Assembly (NCBI GenBank): GCA_016987375.1
Contig: PJRA01000011.1
Span: 2,372,419-2,414,741, forward strand
Length of the DNA stretch: 42,323 bases
Direction of reading: 5' to 3'
DNA from: Brachionus koreanus
Lineage: Eukaryota > Rotifera > Eurotatoria > Ploima > Brachionidae
A program made the position numbers and the translations under genes. Shown here one piece after another: positions 32,397 to 42,323 of the stretch (position 1 is the first letter of the stretch; the number at the start of each line of letters is the position of its first letter). Under the pieces are notes generated by a model. It was not told the origin of the DNA. It worked only from the letters and a program-made list of their open reading frames with translations, and searched no databases.

Positions 32397-32959
32397 TTAA
32401 ACTTTATGAATTTTATCTTTAATTGTTTCTACAATTTCAACTTCTAATGTTTTTTTATACAGATCTTTGGCACCGAAAACAGTATTCTTTATTTCTTTAA
32501 CATTGTAAGGTACATAAGGCTTTAGCTAAAACAAAATTATCTTCACATTCAGAAAAAAAAACAATTACTTGAAAATCTGTTAGATCAGGAACGATTATTT
32601 CAGGAACTTTTTCCTTAACAAAAACGAACTCTTTTGTCTTTGGATCAATGTATCCAGGCATTTGTACACCCCTATCTAAATATAAAAATGGTATAGATAG
32701 TTATACCTAAAAATTAAAATTAAATGATTTTACGCAGAAAAGGCATTTTTGTCCATTCTATGTGACCACCACGTACATTATACGGCTCAGCACTTTTCGG
32801 AGTCCATCTCCATCGACGATCAAACGGGTCAGCAGTCCGCTTACGAGTATGAAAAAAATTGTTTCTATATTCTTGTTTGGGCGGTTTGCGTGAAAGTGCA
32901 CTTGACGTGGTGGAAAAGGTTCGTATTAAAATTGGGCCTAAAGGCTGCGATTTGAGCAT
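32397..32959 (-). CDS. MRPL41: Mitochondrial large-subunit ribosomal protein mL41
   Basis: Three exons, 32959-32734, 32675-32569 and 32525-32397, join in phases 1 and 0 to give 153 aa (human mL41 has 137). The N-terminus (MLKSQPLGPILIRTFSTTSS) is a typical mitochondrial targeting sequence: basic, with Ser/Thr and no acid. The diagnostic family stretch spans both introns: HRGVQMPGYID, then KEKVPEIIVPDLTDFQ|LKPYVPY, closely like the animal mL41 consensus VPEfVVPDLtgFkLKPYVsY. The protein is a metazoan mitoribosome subunit of the 39S particle. All key conserved residues are present and the gene looks intact. Confidence 0.92.
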
Positions 32960-33208
32960 TATCCTTTAATCAGAAGATATAATTGATAAAAATTTTATAA
33001 TATTTCAAATATTTTATTTTTCAATAAATAAATTGAAAATTTTTGTTAATGCAAAAAATGCTATGCAAAATAAAATTAACAAAAAATTGTTTTATTAAAT
33101 TTTATTTAATAGAAAATTCATTCATATTTTTTTGAGTTGGTAAAAATAAAATTGCTAAATTTAATAAAAATAAAAAATAGTTTATGTAGATTTTTGAAAA
33201 TTATTGAT
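32960..33208. other. AT-rich DNA upstream of MRPL41
   Basis: Contains the MRPL41 5' flank. No core promoter element recognised. Confidence 0.4.
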
Positions 33209-33283
33209 TGTAAATAATTTAATGGTGATAATTTTTCTTAGAAAATTTGCAAACAATTCCTAGCAAAACGGCGAAGAATCTTT
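33209..33283 (+). repeat. 75-bp direct repeat, copy 1
   Basis: Matches 34301-34374 (tggtgataatttttctt, then gaaaatttgcaaacaattcc, then gcgaagaatct) with a few differences. The two copies bracket a 1-kb block that holds LINE RT remnants. Confidence 0.8.
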
Positions 33284-33489
33284 AATTTTTACTCTTTATA
33301 TTTCTAGATCATATTCAAATTTATCTGTAAATTTTTTTTTTGTGAATTAACTTTTCTAAAGCAAAATCGGATAAATTTATTTAAGTATTTTTTATGTAAA
33401 GTCTCTAGTTTGGACTTTAGGGATTAAAGCCAAGTAATAAATAAAACAATTTAATTTAGTTAAAAGTTTATTATATGGAATCCAAAGTT

Positions 33490-33600
33490 AATACAATTAA
33501 GTAGTGGTTTATATAGTGGTTAAGCGTTAGCGTGCTCTGACTGCAGTTATGACTTAACTACATTTAAATAAGGTCTAGAGAAGAAGATTAAGAGATGACA
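33490..33600 (+). other. Possible tRNA-derived repeat (weak)
   Basis: The phrase tagtggttaagcgttagcgtgctctgactgc resembles the 5' half of a tRNA-like SINE (A-box-like). A faintly similar stretch occurs at about 35185-35260. No complete cloverleaf or B-box could be built by eye. Confidence 0.2.
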
Positions 33601-33719
33601 AAACTCGGGTCTAAAAAATAAAAAATTTAAAATCAATTCAAATTTGACAAATAAGTCAGTCTTGAGACTGAATAACTTCACCCAATTCAACTTTAAGTAA
33701 AACATTAAGTATTTTATAC

Positions 33720-34320
33720 AAATTAAAAAAAAATTTCATTAGATTCCTTTAGGTACGAGATATTGTTAATTATATATTTTACAGATTCTACTAAACCAGG
33801 ATTTATATGCTTATGACTAAATTCAATCAATAATTTTACTTTTATTGTTGGTTCATTGTCTAAGCAAATGATAAACAATCTTTTTTCTATGCAGTTTGGT
33901 TGTGTACAAAATGATGTGCTCTTACTGTTGAAAGTAGATTGAATCTTCTTTGTATAAAAGAATATTTCCACTCAAATGAGGCTTATCATCATTGTGTGTA
34001 TATGTGTATATTGTCAAGTCCATACAAGGAGTAGAAGCTTCTCTCTACTTCTTTCCATTATACTTAGGTGTATTTCGAAATTAATTTTGAATTACCAATA
34101 GGTAGACCTAGATATTCGAACCCTTCGACACTTGGATTTTAAAACCATTCATAAAAAAGTCATCTTTAAACTTGAAATTTGATGGCAACATAGTTAAACA
34201 CACTGATTTGTTTGGAATAATGTTATTTTCCATTTTTTTGCAAAATCCAAACATTCGTTTATTAGACTAATAGCTTGTCCATAGGATGGGTTAATTACTT
34301 TGTAAATAATTTGATGGTGA
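33720..34320 (-). pseudogene. LINE reverse transcriptase relic (third family)
   Basis: On the minus strand, 34320 down to about 34020 gives, across two frameshifts, YGQAISLINECLDFAKKWKI, NIIPNKSVCLTML and FEYLGLPIGNSK, the familiar palm-to-thumb sequence of non-LTR RTs. The 82-codon frame 33971-33723 that follows (FCTQPNCIEKRLFIICLDNE) may be its C-terminal part but has no recognised motif. Confidence 0.65.
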
Positions 34321-34374
34321 TAATTTTTCTTCGAAAATTTGCAAACAATTCCTACAAAAATAGCGAAGAATCTT
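34301..34374 (+). repeat. 75-bp direct repeat, copy 2
   Basis: See 33209-33283; same orientation, about 1.09 kb apart. Confidence 0.8.
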
Positions 34375-34589
34375 AATATATTGCTGAATCACATTCATAC
34401 TGCTAAACTGTAATATAAAGCATATAAATACTTAATATTTTTAAATTTTTAACGATACTATCTTATTTTTAAACATTTTTTTTTCTTTTTTTTTTTTTTA
34501 TAATTTAAAACTTTTATTTTTGCTGAAGGAGCTTTGACTCGACCAGCTACACAATAAATAATAATAATATTTTTAGTTTATTTTATTGA

Positions 34590-34715
34590 ATAAATATAAA
34601 TGGCACTATTGATGACACACACCATGGTTAACAGTACTACGTCTGTGAATTACTCTACATAAATTTTTTTTAATTGAATTTTATTAATGAATGAGACAAA
34701 TTAGTTAAATTAAAA
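34590..34715 (-). repeat. Dispersed repeat, copy B
   Basis: Reverse complement matches 12045-12165 (agtactgttaaccatggtgtgtgtcatc here). Inverted relative to copy A. Confidence 0.75.
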
Positions 34716-34734
34716 AAAAAGAGGGGTTTTTAGT

Positions 34735-35005
34735 CCAGCTTATTTTAAGGGTATTTTTGGTTGCTTGAAATCTTCTCATGTGTTTTAACATTTCCTTTAT
34801 TTCTCTCGAACATCCTGATACATATTTGGCACTTTGTTATGACTTTCTCTAATTTCACTCCATTTTAACGATTTTTTTCTATTGCGTTTAGCCTAGTTAA
34901 TTTGGCGAGTTTTTGTTCTTGAAAGCCATCTCTTAAAGCTTCAATGCATTTTTGTCCTTTGCTGTCTCTCGTTGTACTCGCTTTTTCATCTATTAACAAT
35001 GACAG
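34735..35005 (-). pseudogene. LINE N-terminal fragment with C2H2-like finger
   Basis: The minus strand from about 35005 is open for about 48 codons (ALRDGFQEQKLAKLTRLNAI), then one stop, then KCQICIRMFERNKGNVKTHE. That Cys-x2-Cys-x5-Phe...His pattern is common near the N-terminus of several LINE ORFs. The assignment to a LINE is inference from the motif and the surrounding relics. Confidence 0.4.
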
Positions 35006-35454
35006 CATTTAAACATCAATTCAATCAATCATCTTGACTTTTATGTAAATGGTGAGTCATAATAATATTCAAAAAAGATAGATAGAGCTGCAAAATTTTC
35101 AAATCAAGGTTTAAATATAATCAGAAAATTGGACAAGGCTGAAATTTTACAAACTAATAAAAACGTTATCTTTGTATTTATTTAAGTATGGTTCTGGGTT
35201 AGTGTATTGCTTAGGCGCTCTGTCCCTTTCAGATGCATCTGGTACAATTTTAAAGGTCTATCCCCGGCCTTGATATTTTCCTTATTTTTTTTTTGTTATA
35301 AATAATCAAATTTGAAAAAAGTTTAGCTATCTAAAACGCTACAGATCATAATCATAAGGAGGATAGGCAAGAAGTTTAGAAACTTTTTTGATGCACATTG
35401 TTTCTGTACACTAGTTGGTGTCTTGGATGTTGAAAAGTGTTTTTTTTGTGAAAT

Positions 35455-35770
35455 CAATGATTTATAAATTCGCAGAACGCTATGATTAAAGCGAGACTGC
35501 TATAATCGAGGTGACAAATAAAAAGGCTTTTGAAGAGATTAATTAGAATTTCAGTTTTGAAGCCAAGATGCTTTGAAATGTTTAATGAGAAATGGTACAC
35601 TAATCGTGTTCTTAAGGATTCTTTCCCATTGTTGATTCCAATCGAGCTTATTATTAATTTCGACACCGAGGTACTGTTTCTAAAAATTTCTCCTTTCAGG
35701 AAAAGTTTAATAGGTTTGTCACAGCCTGTGCCGGGAATGAAACAACTTTAATTTGTGTTTGATTTCATTT
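35455..35770 (-). pseudogene. LINE reverse transcriptase C-terminal relic
   Basis: The minus strand gives FIPGTGCDKPIKLFLKGEIF, after a frameshift YLGVEINNKLDWNQQWE, and after another shift KTEILINLFKSLFICHLDYS, which is the standard order at the RT thumb of non-LTR elements. Inactive. Confidence 0.6.
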
Positions 35771-35926
35771 TGTTAGCTTTATTTCTTGGAAGAGTATATT
35801 TTTATTTTTGTTTCTAATTGTTAAAAAGCTAATTAAAAAATTTACAATTTATTAAAAAATTAATTTGCTAAAAAATTAAAAATCGCGGTAGAAGAAAATT
35901 TCTAAAAAATAAAAACTAAAATAAAA

Positions 35927-37179
35927 TTATTTATCTTTAATCCAGCTAAATATGGATTTTGAATGCTCCTTAGTGTCATTGGCTTTGAGTATGGTAGAGC
36001 GAATTTTGGATGGCAATTTCTCAAAGCAATGTTTGCAAACAGGTTTGGAATCAAAATCGTAAAATTTTGTTTTTTGATTCATCAATTCATCGCACAAATA
36101 GCATGAAAAATGCTCAACACACCAAGACTTATTCACAAAAGAAAAAACTTTTATGAACAAAAAATTAAAAAATTTTTCAAAAAATTCCAAATTTTAATTA
36201 TATTACCATCTCCAGTAATAGTTGAATTGCAAACAAAGCAAAGATTACCAAACAATTGGTTGTAATGGGCCTCGCAGTAGGCAAGGCCCCTTTTTTCGAA
36301 ATGCTTAGAGCCGTTGAATGGTATTTCGCACTTGGCACAGGCAAAATGCTCGACATGCCATGTTTTTCCCAAAGCGTAAACAATTCTCTCTTGGTCAATT
36401 GGAGTATGACAGCCCGAACAAATAGGAATATCTAACTTGTCATGACACTTTAGACAGTACAGCTCTCCTCTTATTTCACGGGCATTACTGTTCAACTCTT
36501 GTTCACATAATTTACAATTAAAGTGATATGAATGGTATGGCTCGCCTTTGAAGCGTATCATGTCATTTTCAACGGGAGTTGAACATTCATGGCACATTAT
36601 TTGATTTTGATATTTGGATTTTTCTCTCATGTTGCACTCTTTGCAAAATGGTCTTAAGGCGTTCTTTATGAATCCAGAATCGAGCAATACATTGCATGAA
36701 TGGCATCTAAAGCACTCCGGATGCCAGTTAAAATTAATTGCTTTAATAACTCTCCCCTTGATAAACATCTCTTATAGATAAAAAATTTCAACATTTTTCT
36801 TAAAAAATTTTAAGTAAAAATTTTACTGCATCCTCTACAAAATGGTGCAAACAAAAGCTGAAAATCGTTTTCACAATATTTTCTGTTCTCGAACTAATAA
36901 AATAATATTCAAAATTTTAAATTTTTACCAAAATTTGTTTTACTTCATAATAGATACCGTCTTCAAAAGGCTGGAAACATTGGGAACATCTATTTAGTGT
37001 CAAATAGAGAATTTTTTTTTTATTAATTTAAGATTGGCTTACACGAAACAGTGTGAATGAAAAGTTTCTCCCTTGGCATTGATAATTTGCTGATTGCAGC
37101 TAAAAGATTTGTGACATAAGTTACATCTTAGTAGCGGATCTTCTTTAAGAGCATTGGCCAAATCAGATAGAGTGTTCAT
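35927..37179 (-). CDS. LIMS1: PINCH: five-LIM-domain adaptor of the ILK-PINCH-parvin complex
   Basis: PINCH binds integrin-linked kinase and links integrins to actin at focal and muscle attachments. Five exons, 37179-37043, 36989-36944, 36893-36827, 36770-36207 and 36147-35927 (TAA), join in matching phases to give 344 aa; human LIMS1 has 325. LIM1 starts LLRCNLCHKSF and runs through FVCSQCFQPFEDGIYYE. LIM2: FKGRVIK-like KGRVIKAINFNWHPECFRC. LIM3: KGEPYHSYHFNCKLC. LIM4: GKTWHVEHFACAKC and ERKGLAYCEAHYNQLFG-type KRGLAYCEAHYNQLFGN. LIM5: NKSWCVEHFSCYLC, then KPVCKHCFEKLP. The zinc-ligand Cys/His positions look complete. The C-terminal tail (SIFSWIKDK) is longer than in vertebrates. Start chosen at MNTLSDLANAL, just upstream of LIM1. 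Confidence 0.93.
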
Positions 37180-37804
37180 GGGTGCGAATTTGCAACTATT
37201 ATCAGTCCAGGTTAATTAGCCGTAAAAAAATTACTTATTTTTTATTTTCGATTTTTGAACGCTATCTGTATCATGATTTATTTTGTTAATCATCTTATCA
37301 GAAAAGTGTGCACGAGTACGGTCAGTGAAATTAGAATAATACGTAGATAATTAAATGTCAAAATAAACTTAACATTTGTATGCCAAAAAAATTTTTATTA
37401 ATAATTTTATTCTCACAATATATTCCAAACTAATCATTAAAATAAAAAAAATTTGATTTTTTCTCTGCTTTTTATTCAATTCTTATCTAATTTTCAAAAT
37501 TTTTTTAGAAACAATTTAACAAATAGCATTAAAAATTACTTTAAGTTTTAGAATTTACAACGATTTAAAAATAAAAATTATTTGACCTTTTTTTTAGGGC
37601 TGCTAATATTTTTAGATAACATTTTTACTAAACAAATAAAAATTTATTCCCAATTATTTTAAAGATAACTGTCAATTATTTTGAAATAAAGATAAAAATA
37701 AATAAATTTTTTTCTGTATATTAATAGACTCTTTTTTTTTTCTCTACCGTTTTACATGACACAGGTCAAAAAACAAAAAAAGATAATTTGTAAATAAAAC
37801 ACAT
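37180..37804. other. Upstream region of PINCH, AT-rich
   Basis: Presumed promoter side of PINCH. One GATA-type motif (cttatcag) lies at about 37294. Nothing else recognised. Confidence 0.35.
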
Positions 37805-37965
37805 AAAATAAAACTTTTATTTATGCATAGCAATTTACAAAAATAAATAATCATTTTTATGTTTTGGTTCATTTTTTAAAAGATTCAAAATTTAAAATTT
37901 TATTTTAAGTGTTTTTTTAGATTCACTTTTTTTATGTTTTATTAATCCTTATCCCTTTTATATTA
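37805..37965 (-). repeat. Dispersed repeat, inverted partner of 41.4 kb
   Basis: The reverse complement contains ataaggattaataaaacat and attttaaattttgaatc, then tttttgtaaatt, in the same order as 41395-41495. It has a few indels. Confidence 0.6.
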
Positions 37966-38169
37966 AACATTAAAACTTTTATATTAAGCATCCTTTTGAT
38001 AGTTATGGTTATCCTGGTCTAATGGGTAAAAATTTGTAAAAAAATGGTACGAAATAGAAAATAGTGACAAATTTTATGTGTTTTTCTCATTTTTTTTAGA
38101 TTTGAATAAAGTTTATGTGACATTCTCTGTACTTATGTTTTTTTATCTCACTCTTTTATTAGATTAATC

Positions 38170-38650
38170 ACAAAACTGATTGTCATTACTTGGACACTGT
38201 AGATTTTTTTTTGTTTTTTTGCTGATCTTGGTTTTGGCTCATCTTCATCTTGCGACGATTCTAAAATAGCATTTATTTGTCTTGGACACAATCTAAAGGT
38301 AGTAATTGAAGACATATTATTCTTCTCATGTTGGCACCTCGTTTTTCTTTATTATTCAACAGATTATCCATGTCGATACTATTGAAATTCATCAATTCTA
38401 AAAAACAAAGGGTAAACAGTAAAAGTCTAAGAAAACACGATCATATTACTGTAAACCAGGATTACTGTAAACACCAACAAATTTAAAAACAGAATAGACA
38501 AACTACTAAAATCTCATTAAACATTCCTAACTTTATATTGATCGCTAATAAACTGGTCGTAGGCTATTATAGCAGGACGTCTACTGTCGTCACTGCTTGA
38601 GGAACCTCGTTTCTCAATAGCATTATTACTACTACTACTACTAAATTAAA
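38170..38650 (-). pseudogene. Coding-like, frameshifted region of unknown family
   Basis: On the minus strand, 38643-38528 reads without stops from a (AGT)n Ser run: NAIEKRGSSSSDDSRRPAII, then AYDQFISDQYK before a possible donor (gttagg). An acceptor-like ttttttag near 38402 starts LMNFNSIDMDNLLNNKEKRG. After a +1 shift this continues as SSITTFRLCPRQINAILESS, DEDEPKPRSAKKQKK and, after a second shift in an A-run, LQCPSNDNQFCD and a stop. The protein-like content and the shifts in homopolymers suggest either a decayed gene or transposon ORF, or sequencing indels. Confidence 0.3.
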
Positions 38651-38738
38651 TTCTAAAATCTAAAATAATTCTAATTTTTCATATTATGATATTAAATGAT
38701 AGAAATATTAAATTAAATTAAATTTTTTTTTTATGATT

Positions 38739-39864
38739 TTAAAAATTATTAAAAAAAAAATAAATGAGAACTAAAACAAAATAGAAAAAATAAAAAGGTC
38801 TAATTTTTGAACAACTATTTGTTTTTGCTTTATATTTTTCGATTCTTTTCCTACATTTTTTGTTAATCTTATCATCAGAAAGATGAATAATGGAAGAATT
38901 TTCTAAACAAAAAAATTGAATGTTATAATTTATTTTAAAACAATTCAAAATGAACCGATCGATGTCATGCAAAATCTTCAAGCAATTTATTTGGATTAAT
39001 TCATCATGTTTATTTAAATACTTTGATTGCAAGCTTTTGGCAAATATTTCCTCTAATCTTGGATCATTTAATTTAAAAGAATAAACTGAGTTTAGATTGC
39101 CAATTAATTTTGGAAATGTTTGCAAATTATTGAAGTCAAGACTTATTTCAAATTTTTTGTCACTTATTGAATTTTTAAAATCAATTGTTTGCAGAATTGT
39201 CATATTATTGTTATCAAAATCCAAATTATAAATTAAGTTAGAATCAAATATTAATAAATAAATTTCTTTAATTCGATTAGATTTCAGGGAAACGTAAGAC
39301 AATTTTTTGAATTTAAAGAAAAAATCCGACTTTATTGACCATATGTGATTATAGGCAAAGACTAGTTCTTGGACTGAATTGGGCAAGTAATTGTTATCTT
39401 GAAGCACTTCTAATTTACTATGGATGATTATGTAGACTTTCAAATTTTTCATTTTATCTGCTCGCACCAGCCTATTTAAATTACTAAAATAAATAATAAC
39501 TCTGTTTATATCAAATAAGTTGAAATCATAAATTTTGTTTTTTTCGAAGCTAAACTCATTTAGACTAAACTCTGAATCAGTTCTGTTATTTAAACAGTTC
39601 AATATCTCATTCTGGTCGTACAATTTGTTCATGCCAATAAAGGTTTTTTCTTTCTGTAGATATATGCATTTTTTCCCAAGTCTATTCTGCACCAAAAGCG
39701 ACAGACAAATGCCAACTAGCACAAAAACTTTATACGCAAAAAATTATTGATCTGAATAAAAAATTTATTTAATTTTTTTCATGTAAGTTTTCTGTCAAAA
39801 AATAAAAAATGACTGAAAATTTACATAAAACAAAAAACTCACAAAAGTTCTGTATTGACATCAT
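38739..39864 (-). CDS. Leucine-rich-repeat protein, secreted or membrane-anchored
   Basis: Main exon 39727-38739 (TAA). Residues match a loose LRR array: LKVYIIIHSKLEVLQDNNYL, SVQELVFAYNHIWSI, KLSYVSLKSNRIKEIYLLIF and LIYNLDFDNNNMTIL, each with the L..L.L..N.I pattern. A C-terminal Cys-containing cap follows, and a hydrophobic tail (FYFFYFVLVLIYFFFNNF) could be a membrane anchor or GPI signal. The large exon has no ATG near its start, but a small exon 39864-39825 (MMSIQNFCEFFVL) spliced in phase 1 to TTTTTGTG gives a good signal peptide (FVLVGICLSLLVQ). With it the protein has 342 aa. Exon 1 is tentative; LRR identity is good. Role unknown. Confidence 0.65.
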
Positions 39865-40139
39865 TACTTTTAAAGTATCTATTTTATGTCTATTTTTATT
39901 ATAAAAAAAAAGACCTGAAATTAAATTTTTTCAAATAATATTTTCTAAATCTTTTCTATTGTTAGGATGTTTTTTAAAAAAGCTATAATTTGTTGCCAAG
40001 CTTTGCACATAATATTTTTATTGTTTCCTAAATTAAAACTAAATTTAAACATTAATTTTTATCTTAAAAGATCAATGGCAAAATTATCATGATGATAAAA
40101 TTATGAAGATATTTGATGATTTTGTAGATGCTCAGACTA

Positions 40140-40570
40140 AACTGTTAGTATTTTTATAATTTTTGACTAGATTGAAAATACAAGAATGGAGTGGAATGAC
40201 ATTCACTGGTAGAATAAACCAATATGTTTACATAGACACCTGAGAAAACCATTTAAATACCATTCGTACAGATTTTAATGGAGCTTGATTTTGTTGAGTG
40301 GATTTTGAAACATGACAGTTCAAATGTTCATACAGCCACCTCGATGAAAGACCAGTTTAGAGAGCATGATTACAGAATTCTTCCATTGTGTCCAAAATCA
40401 CATGATCTCAATCCGATTGAAAATTCATGGTCATAAATTGCTGAATTATAAGTTAACTTCAGTCGACCATTTAAAGCAAGTGCTGAATTAAGAATGGCTG
40501 AAAATTCCAAGTGAAATCTGTAAGAATTTGATTTTTTCTACCAAAAAACGTGTCTCTGCCTACATTTAAG
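40140..40570 (+). pseudogene. Tc1-type transposase relic (DD34E C-terminal part)
   Basis: The plus-strand translation runs LDFVEWILKHDSSNVHTATS, with the second Asp of the DDE triad in the usual D..N.H.A context, then REHDYRILPLCPKSHDLNPI and ENSW with the final Glu (LNPIE). Before this, IQEWSGMTFTG matches the Tc1 region preceding the catalytic core in a broken frame. Stops follow ENSWS and the C-terminus is shredded. No terminal repeats were found nearby. Confidence 0.7.
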
Positions 40571-41394
40571 CAAAGAGCGGTCATTTTAAAATCTAAAATA
40601 AATTGAATTCTAACTTTTTGAGACATCAGATCAGATTTAAATTTCTCTAAACAAACGTGTACCATCTTTTTGCTTGTGGATAAGAAAATATTTTTTTAGG
40701 AAAAAGTAAGAAAATCTATGAAAAGTATTTTTTTTAATAAAAATAAATTTTTTAGATTATTCACAGCTATTTTTTAAAATTACTTTTTTTTCTGGAGAAA
40801 ATTGTTTAACTTGAGAAAAAGTCTTCGCCATGTTAAAAGATTTGTAAATAAAGTTAGGAGGAGTTAGTTTTTTTCTGTTAAACAATCAAATAAACATAGA
40901 AAAAGTCTTTTTTAATTTAAAGTTTTCAAAATGTGTAAAATAGGAGCCAAGTTATTAGATATCAATTAAATAAAATTGATTGATTGTATGGATAATTGAT
41001 AAAAAAGTGAAAATTATAGAATTTTTAATTTGTAGAAAAAATTTAGCTAAATAGCGCAAAATTTTACTCCCGAAAAATGTTATAAACTTAAAAGCCTGAA
41101 ATTATTTTTAAGCACTGATACATTATTGATTACAGCTTCAAACCGGTCTACCAGACTTTTGTACTTTGCATTAAAAACCAGCTGAGGACATTTAAATGAC
41201 TAAAACAACACTCAAAGGACTGGTGACAATTTGAAACTATCTTTATTCTCATATATCTTATAAAGATTAAATCATATAAACCTAAAACTTTAAAAATCTG
41301 TTTCTTAAAATAAATATTTGAAATAAAATTTGATTTTTGAAAAACTGATGAACGTTCCCAAAAATATAAAGCATAAAAAACCTTTGACTGTTAA
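40571..41394. other. AT-rich DNA beyond the Tc1 relic
   Basis: The minus-strand frame at 40471-40665 is a shadow of the relic. Nothing else recognised. Confidence 0.4.
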
Positions 41395-41540
41395 TGCTTT
41401 TTTTGGTGATAAGGATTAATAAAACATTAAAAACGTTGAAAATTTTAAATTTTGAATCCTTTCAAAAATGAATATTAATTTTTGTAAATTATTATTGAAA
41501 CATAGAAATAAACACATAATTTCGTAAACACATAATAAAA
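41395..41540 (+). repeat. Dispersed repeat, partner of 37.8-38.0 kb
   Basis: Contains ataaggattaataaaacatt, then ttttaaattttgaatcc, then tttttgtaaattatta, aligning with the reverse complement of 37805-37965. Confidence 0.6.
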
Positions 41541-42323
41541 ATAAAAAGTGAGTAAATTATTATGTGAAAAATTTTTATGAACTTAAAATAAAACACAAAT
41601 TTTTTTTTTCATTAGATAAATGAGACCAAAAATTGAATCGATTTTTATGATCAAATTTAATAATTCTGAGCTGGAACTTGAATATTTTTCAAGCAGTATC
41701 AAAAAGTAACATCTGTTCACGGCAATTTAAACAAGTGTTCTATCTATGAACAATAAGTTGATGGTCATAAAATGCGAGTTCTTGATGCGTTTTGTTGTTG
41801 AAATGGAAAAGAATGAAGAATATGAAGATATTTACAACTTTTTTTTGTTTTAAAAAAATGTTTATGTTTTATTAACTTTTATGTAAAAAAAATTTATGAG
41901 TTAATCAGCAATTTAAAAAATAAAATTATGTTTATGTTTGATTCACAATTTATATGTTTTATTAAAATTTTGTATGTTTCTATAAACTTTGCCCCTTTTT
42001 TGCTCACTTTTGATCCTAAAAAAGAATTTGTTAAAAAAAGCAATTCTGAAAGAAAGGTAGAAAATTGGGCTTTCTACAAGTTAAGATTTAAAACTATATT
42101 TGTTAAAAAAGAGTTAGATTCAGAGAGTTTGTGAAACACAAAATAATCACATCAAAAATTCAAAATAAACACTTTAGGCTTTACTATATTACAGCATTCC
42201 ACAGATGTTTATTAATCATGCGATGAAAAAAGATTATTCTTATAACTTAGTTTTGGACTTTGACTTTTTATTTATTTATTATAAATACCTCCTCATTATT
42301 TTAATTAAATAGTAAAAATAAAA
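41541..42323. other. AT-rich DNA to window end
   Basis: The plus-strand frame at 41928-42134 (68 codons) has no homology signal or signal peptide and is probably fortuitous. No repeat boundary found. Confidence 0.4.

Noticed and set aside
32749..32955. Plus-strand ORF opposite MRPL41 exon 1
   Set aside because: Antisense shadow; the minus strand has the mL41 homology and splice sites.
36198..36398. Second minus frame inside PINCH
   Set aside because: Overlaps the LIM4 coding exon in another frame without Cys/His spacing.
41928..42134. 68-codon plus ORF near window end
   Set aside because: No signal, domain or splice support.

Overview
The window is eukaryotic and animal-like: very AT-rich DNA (roughly a fifth to a quarter G+C by eye), multi-exon genes with mostly short GT-AG introns, and metazoan-specific proteins (a PINCH-type five-LIM adaptor, ninjurin, EGF-repeat and fibrinogen-domain proteins, a mitochondrial ribosomal protein, an SLC9B exchanger, glutamate decarboxylase). 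The base composition, the compact introns and the kinds of decayed elements (CR1/jockey-type LINEs, Tc1, pogo/Tigger, ISXO2-like transposase) would suit a monogonont rotifer such as Brachionus. That placement is inference; no sequence search was possible.

Layout. 1-4.6 kb: AT-rich DNA with a Tc1-like terminal repeat and a broken pogo/Tigger-like transposon. 4.64-6.33 kb (-): a ninjurin gene with two candidate last exons and two candidate 5' ends. 6.3-9.9 kb: no gene recognised. 9.87-11.64 kb (-): a predicted surface protein with a WD40 propeller, three EGF repeats and one membrane segment. 11.9-15.4 kb: a dispersed repeat, an orphan coding-like exon, a decayed LINE and a Tc1 fragment. 15.7-17.1 kb: a long inverted repeat with a third diverged copy, and a 46-bp perfect palindrome. 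17.26-18.99 kb (+): an SLC9B-type Na+/H+ antiporter with an unusual ion-site motif. 19.5-24.6 kb (+): a ten-exon glutamate/cysteine-sulfinate decarboxylase-type enzyme with a LINE remnant in one intron. 25.0-25.7 kb: a degenerate minisatellite. 25.9-26.8 kb: ISXO2-like transposase and LINE remnants. 27.2-28.9 kb (+): an intronless secreted protein with LamG/TSPN-like repeats and a fibrinogen-like C-terminus. 29.5-32.1 kb: LINE fragments, a transposon with 111-142 bp terminal inverted repeats around an assembly gap, and an orphan coding-like segment. 32.4-33.0 kb (-): MRPL41. 33.2-35.8 kb: a cluster of LINE remnants. 35.9-37.2 kb (-): PINCH (LIMS). 38.2-38.7 kb: an unassigned coding-like region. 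38.7-39.9 kb (-): a leucine-rich-repeat secreted or anchored protein. 40.1-42.3 kb: a Tc1 transposase relic and AT-rich DNA.

The genes do not form an operon or pathway. Several products act at the cell surface or in adhesion (ninjurin, WD40-EGF protein, fibrinogen-like protein, LRR protein, and PINCH in integrin signalling), but this shared theme may be chance. I saw no CRISPR array, prokaryotic operon, rRNA or convincing tRNA. The strongest unusual signals are the ninjurin locus with paired alternative 3' exons, the extracellular WD40-EGF-TM architecture, and the Asp-Asn in place of Asp-Asp in the antiporter.
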